This document shows positions 17,001 through 17,626 of a stretch of DNA of 17,626 nucleotides, one piece after another. The stretch comes from Saccoglossus kowalevskii (lineage: Eukaryota; Hemichordata; Enteropneusta; Harrimaniidae). Position 1 is the first letter of the stretch. The number at the start of each line of letters is the position of its first letter. The DNA is taken from NCBI RefSeq assembly GCF_000003605.2, contig NW_003124906.1, forward strand, positions 6,227-23,852, in the 5' to 3' direction. The notes under the pieces are model-generated. The model was not told where the DNA came from. It was given only the letters and a program-made list of their open reading frames with translations, and ran no database searches. Position numbers and translations under genes: made by a program.

Positions 17001-17626
17001 TACTAGAGGTAAAGATTAGTTAACATTGGTATGAAGTAGTAAGGATAATAGTGTTACTAGAGGTAAAGATTAGTTAACATTGGTATGGAGTAGTAAAGAT
17101 AATTGTGTGACTAGAGGTAATGAATAGTTAACATTTGTATGAAGTAGTAAAGATAATTGTGTGACTAGAGTTAATGAATAGTTAACATTGGTATGGAGTA
17201 GTAAAGATAATAGTGTGACTAGAGGTAATGGCAAGTTAACTTTTGTATGAAGTAGTAAAGATAATTGTGTGACTAGAGTTAATGACTAGTTAACATTGGT
17301 ATGGAGTAGTAAGATAATAGTGTGCCTAGAGTTAATGACGAGTTAACATTTGTATGAAGTAGTAAAGATAATAGTGTGACTAGAGGTAATGGCAAGTTAA
17401 CTTTTGTATGAAGTAGTAAAGATAATTGTGTGACTAGAGTTAATGACTAGTTAACATTGGTATGGAGTAGTAAAGATAATTGTGTGACTAGAGGTAATGA
17501 ATAGTTAACATTGGTATGGAGTAGTAAAGATAATAGTGTGACTAGAGGTAATGGCAAGTTAACTTTTGTTTGAAGTAGTAAAGATAATAGTGTGACTAGA
17601 GGTAATGGCAAGTTAACTTTTGTATG
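11017..17626 (+). CDS. RNASEH2B: RNASEH2B, ribonuclease H2 subunit B (exons 1-6, 3' part outside)
   Basis: RNase H2 is a nuclear trimer that nicks DNA at single ribonucleotides and degrades RNA:DNA hybrids. Subunit B packs with subunit C as a scaffold for catalytic subunit A and, in other animals, brings a C-terminal PCNA-binding motif. Six exons (11017-11092, 12863-12934, 13322-13429, 14001-14074, 15530-15644, 15977-16144) join in phase 1,1,1,0,1,1 to give 204 residues of a protein that is about 312 in humans. Landmarks are PCFVKLRHPKTE (39-50), SWFIGETVQQ (76-85), the conserved DPLFLLLPYIVKADK (96-110; human DPLFLLLHYLIKADK), LDQIV then a Cys/Leu-rich helix, and KLMEWLKLKTERL, the helix near the human Aicardi-Goutieres variant sites. 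An in-frame TGA lies 15 bases before the ATG. The rest, including any PIP box, lies beyond the 54-bp array. Confidence 0.95.
11451..11702. mobile_element. MITE family 3 (GACCATTAG...CTAATGGTC)
   Basis: The terminal inverted repeat gaccattagcaactctgagg at 11451 mirrors the right end ...actct-Cn-...-gtttctaatggtc at 11702. The G-rich run after the left end corresponds to the C-rich run before the right end, and ctgtacaaa (11487-11495) mirrors ttgtacaaa (11634-11642). No coding capacity. No clear target duplication is visible. Confidence 0.75.
12147..12358 (+). mobile_element. MITE family 1, copy A
   Basis: A 212-bp element with termini TACTGTAGAATACTTTATTT and AATAAAGTATTCCACAGTA, inverted over more than 30 bases (ttttcgcttggaattta / ttaattccagctaaaa). 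TA at both ends could be the TA target duplication of a Tc1/mariner-type element, or the TIR itself. It lies in RNASEH2B intron 1. Confidence 0.85.
12863..12934 (+). CDS. RNASEH2B: RNASEH2B exon 2
   Basis: Acceptor cttttcttttcaag, donor ACAG|GTTTGT, 72 nt, phase 1 to 1. It encodes SSVSEVKPNDEEPCFVKLRH and PKT; 'FVKLRHPKT' matches the human 'FVKLVNPCS' strand. Confidence 0.9.
12935..13321 (+). other. RNASEH2B intron 2
   Basis: 387 bp without a recognised repeat; an A run lies at 13189-13198. Nothing else seen. Confidence 0.85.
13322..13429 (+). CDS. RNASEH2B: RNASEH2B exon 3
   Basis: Acceptor tgctatttacag, donor CAAG|GTGAGA, 108 nt, phase 1 to 1. It encodes QGAMFMLTNNNTEILEVLRF onward to SWFIGETVQQ, parallel to the human 'GAIYLF...SWFINQSVQ'. 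Confidence 0.95.
13430..14000 (+). other. RNASEH2B intron 3
   Basis: 571 bp, of which 211 bp is MITE family 1 copy B in inverted orientation. The rest is AT-rich with nothing recognised. Confidence 0.85.
13500..13710 (-). mobile_element. MITE family 1, copy B (inverted)
   Basis: A 211-bp element; its reverse complement follows copy A almost base for base over its whole length, roughly four of five bases equal. Shared segments include aaaatccagc, caaaaatcagtgaaaataaa and ctaaaataaagtatt. It is flanked by TA on both sides and lies in intron 3. Confidence 0.88.
14001..14074 (+). CDS. RNASEH2B: RNASEH2B exon 4
   Basis: Acceptor ttttatcatag, donor AAG|GTGAGT, 74 nt, phase 1 to 0. It encodes D-GSMFMSTAIDPLFLLLPYIV-KADK, the family's best conserved block. 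The open frame runs on by chance into the recombinase remnant in intron 4. Confidence 0.97.
14108..14683 (+). pseudogene. Tyrosine recombinase pseudogene, DIRS-like
   Basis: One frame of 192 codons is open except for TGA at 14195-14197 and TAG at 14288-14290. It reads ...CSELRALSF, then SFLAKN, PQPIIIPRLANIVGPE, LLCPVRALSCYERHTR, and VRAHEVRAIANSSALASGAA with a late ITYKT. These match DIRS-type YR landmarks: the first Arg region 'SELRALS', 'FLAKN', 'LCPVRAL', the HxxR box (His at 14519, Arg at 14528) and a candidate catalytic Tyr at 14630. I infer that the two stops make it non-functional, although catalytic-site residues are still readable. Such proteins join circular retroelement DNA to the genome. 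Confidence 0.82.
14108..15260 (+). mobile_element. DIRS-like retrotransposon fragment (recombinase plus 3' region)
   Basis: A 5'-truncated copy containing only the tyrosine recombinase part and about 570 bp downstream, inserted in the same direction as RNASEH2B. No reverse transcriptase is seen. The downstream part has a C run (15078-15093), ataaggcaagatggcgctga and ggcttcccttgacccagat. The right end is set by where base composition returns to AT-rich, so it is approximate. In DIRS/Ngaro/Pat-type elements the recombinase lies near the 3' side, which fits. Confidence 0.7.
15530..15644 (+). CDS. RNASEH2B: RNASEH2B exon 5
   Basis: Acceptor ttattgatttcag, donor AAAG|GTAGAA, 115 nt, phase 0 to 1. 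It encodes SSMFMTLDQIVTDEDYPQCI and the following helix to HITDSK; human has 'PLDQVVVDNVFPNC...HHVTEEKG'. Confidence 0.95.
15645..15976 (+). other. RNASEH2B intron 5
   Basis: 332 bp. It contains a short (TG)n run at 15752-15768 followed by tatatgtctctctg. No other feature seen. Confidence 0.85.
15752..15768 (+). repeat. (TG)n microsatellite
   Basis: About eight GT dinucleotides in RNASEH2B intron 5. Confidence 0.9.
15977..16144 (+). CDS. RNASEH2B: RNASEH2B exon 6, 3' end shared with the 54-bp repeat
   Basis: Acceptor tttattaacag, 168 nt, phase 1 to 1, donor AGAG|GTAATG. It encodes NEDFKAYRLNKDKLMEWLKL onward to SSKDNSVTR. The last 40 coding bases (16105-16144, TFVRSSKDNSVTR) and the first 14 intron bases form the first unit of the downstream minisatellite. 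The +5 base of the donor is T, not G, so it is a weak match to the consensus. Confidence 0.92.
16105..17626 (+). repeat. 54-bp minisatellite, about 28 copies, seeded by an exon/intron junction
   Basis: Period 54 bp from 16105 to the window edge, where the array is still running. One unit near 17311 has lost a base. A unit reads acatttgta(t/c)g(g/a)agtagta, then a(a/g)(a/g)ataatagtgt(t/g)actagag, then g(g/t)taatgattagtta. The first 40 bases of unit 1 are coding (end of RNASEH2B exon 6) and its next 14 are the 5' splice site and intron start. Later units keep both halves but have lost coding potential. The phase is constant because 54 is a multiple of 3, and every unit from the second on is closed by TAG or TGA in the exon's frame. 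Two blocks of variants are visible (GTT-ACT type before about 17090, GTG-ACT type after). Confidence 0.96.

Noticed and set aside
16105-17626. CRISPR-like or protein-repeat interpretation of the 54-bp array
   Set aside because: There are no unique spacers; units are contiguous and each is closed by a stop in the exon's frame, so it is a minisatellite.

Overview
This is nuclear DNA of an animal. Genes are split by GT...AG introns, intergenic DNA and introns are AT-rich and packed with MITEs, satellites and retroelement remnants, and all three recognisable genes are conserved eukaryotic ones. The repeat types (DIRS-like tyrosine recombinase, element with a ~155-bp tandem core and a hairpin end, CTGT...ACAG MITEs) point to a marine invertebrate such as a mollusc or a non-vertebrate deuterostome. 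I cannot place it more exactly. There are no bacterial operons, no CRISPR array, and I recognised no tRNA or rRNA.

Layout. (1) 519-2184, + strand: the last two coding exons of a type II AAA+ ATPase that I read as PEX1; the rest of the gene lies to the left. (2) 2185-5841: intergenic DNA with a tandemly duplicated MITE region, a ~155-bp satellite ending in a hairpin, and diffuse old repeats. (3) 5842-10791, - strand: a complete five-exon RPP38 gene (RNase P/MRP L7Ae-family subunit, 316 residues predicted), tail-to-tail with PEX1. (4) 10792-11016: a 225-bp divergent promoter gap. (5) 11017 to the right edge, + strand: six exons of RNASEH2B (RNase H2 subunit B, 204 residues before the window ends). 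The introns hold two inverted copies of one MITE, another MITE and a degenerate DIRS-like recombinase. (6) 16105-17626: a 54-bp minisatellite of about 28 copies whose first copy is the last 40 coding bases of RNASEH2B exon 6 plus its 5' splice site.

How it fits together. Two RNA-processing nuclease subunits, one for tRNA/rRNA processing and one for removing RNA from DNA, are transcribed head to head from one short shared promoter. The most unusual structure is the minisatellite seeded by an exon/intron junction: it gives RNASEH2B intron 6 dozens of copies of its own splice donor, each followed by an in-frame stop. Second is the inverted MITE pair around RNASEH2B exons 2-3, whose combined length (180 nt) is a multiple of three. 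All exon calls rest on splice-site reading, phase agreement and remembered similarity to the human proteins; no search was run.
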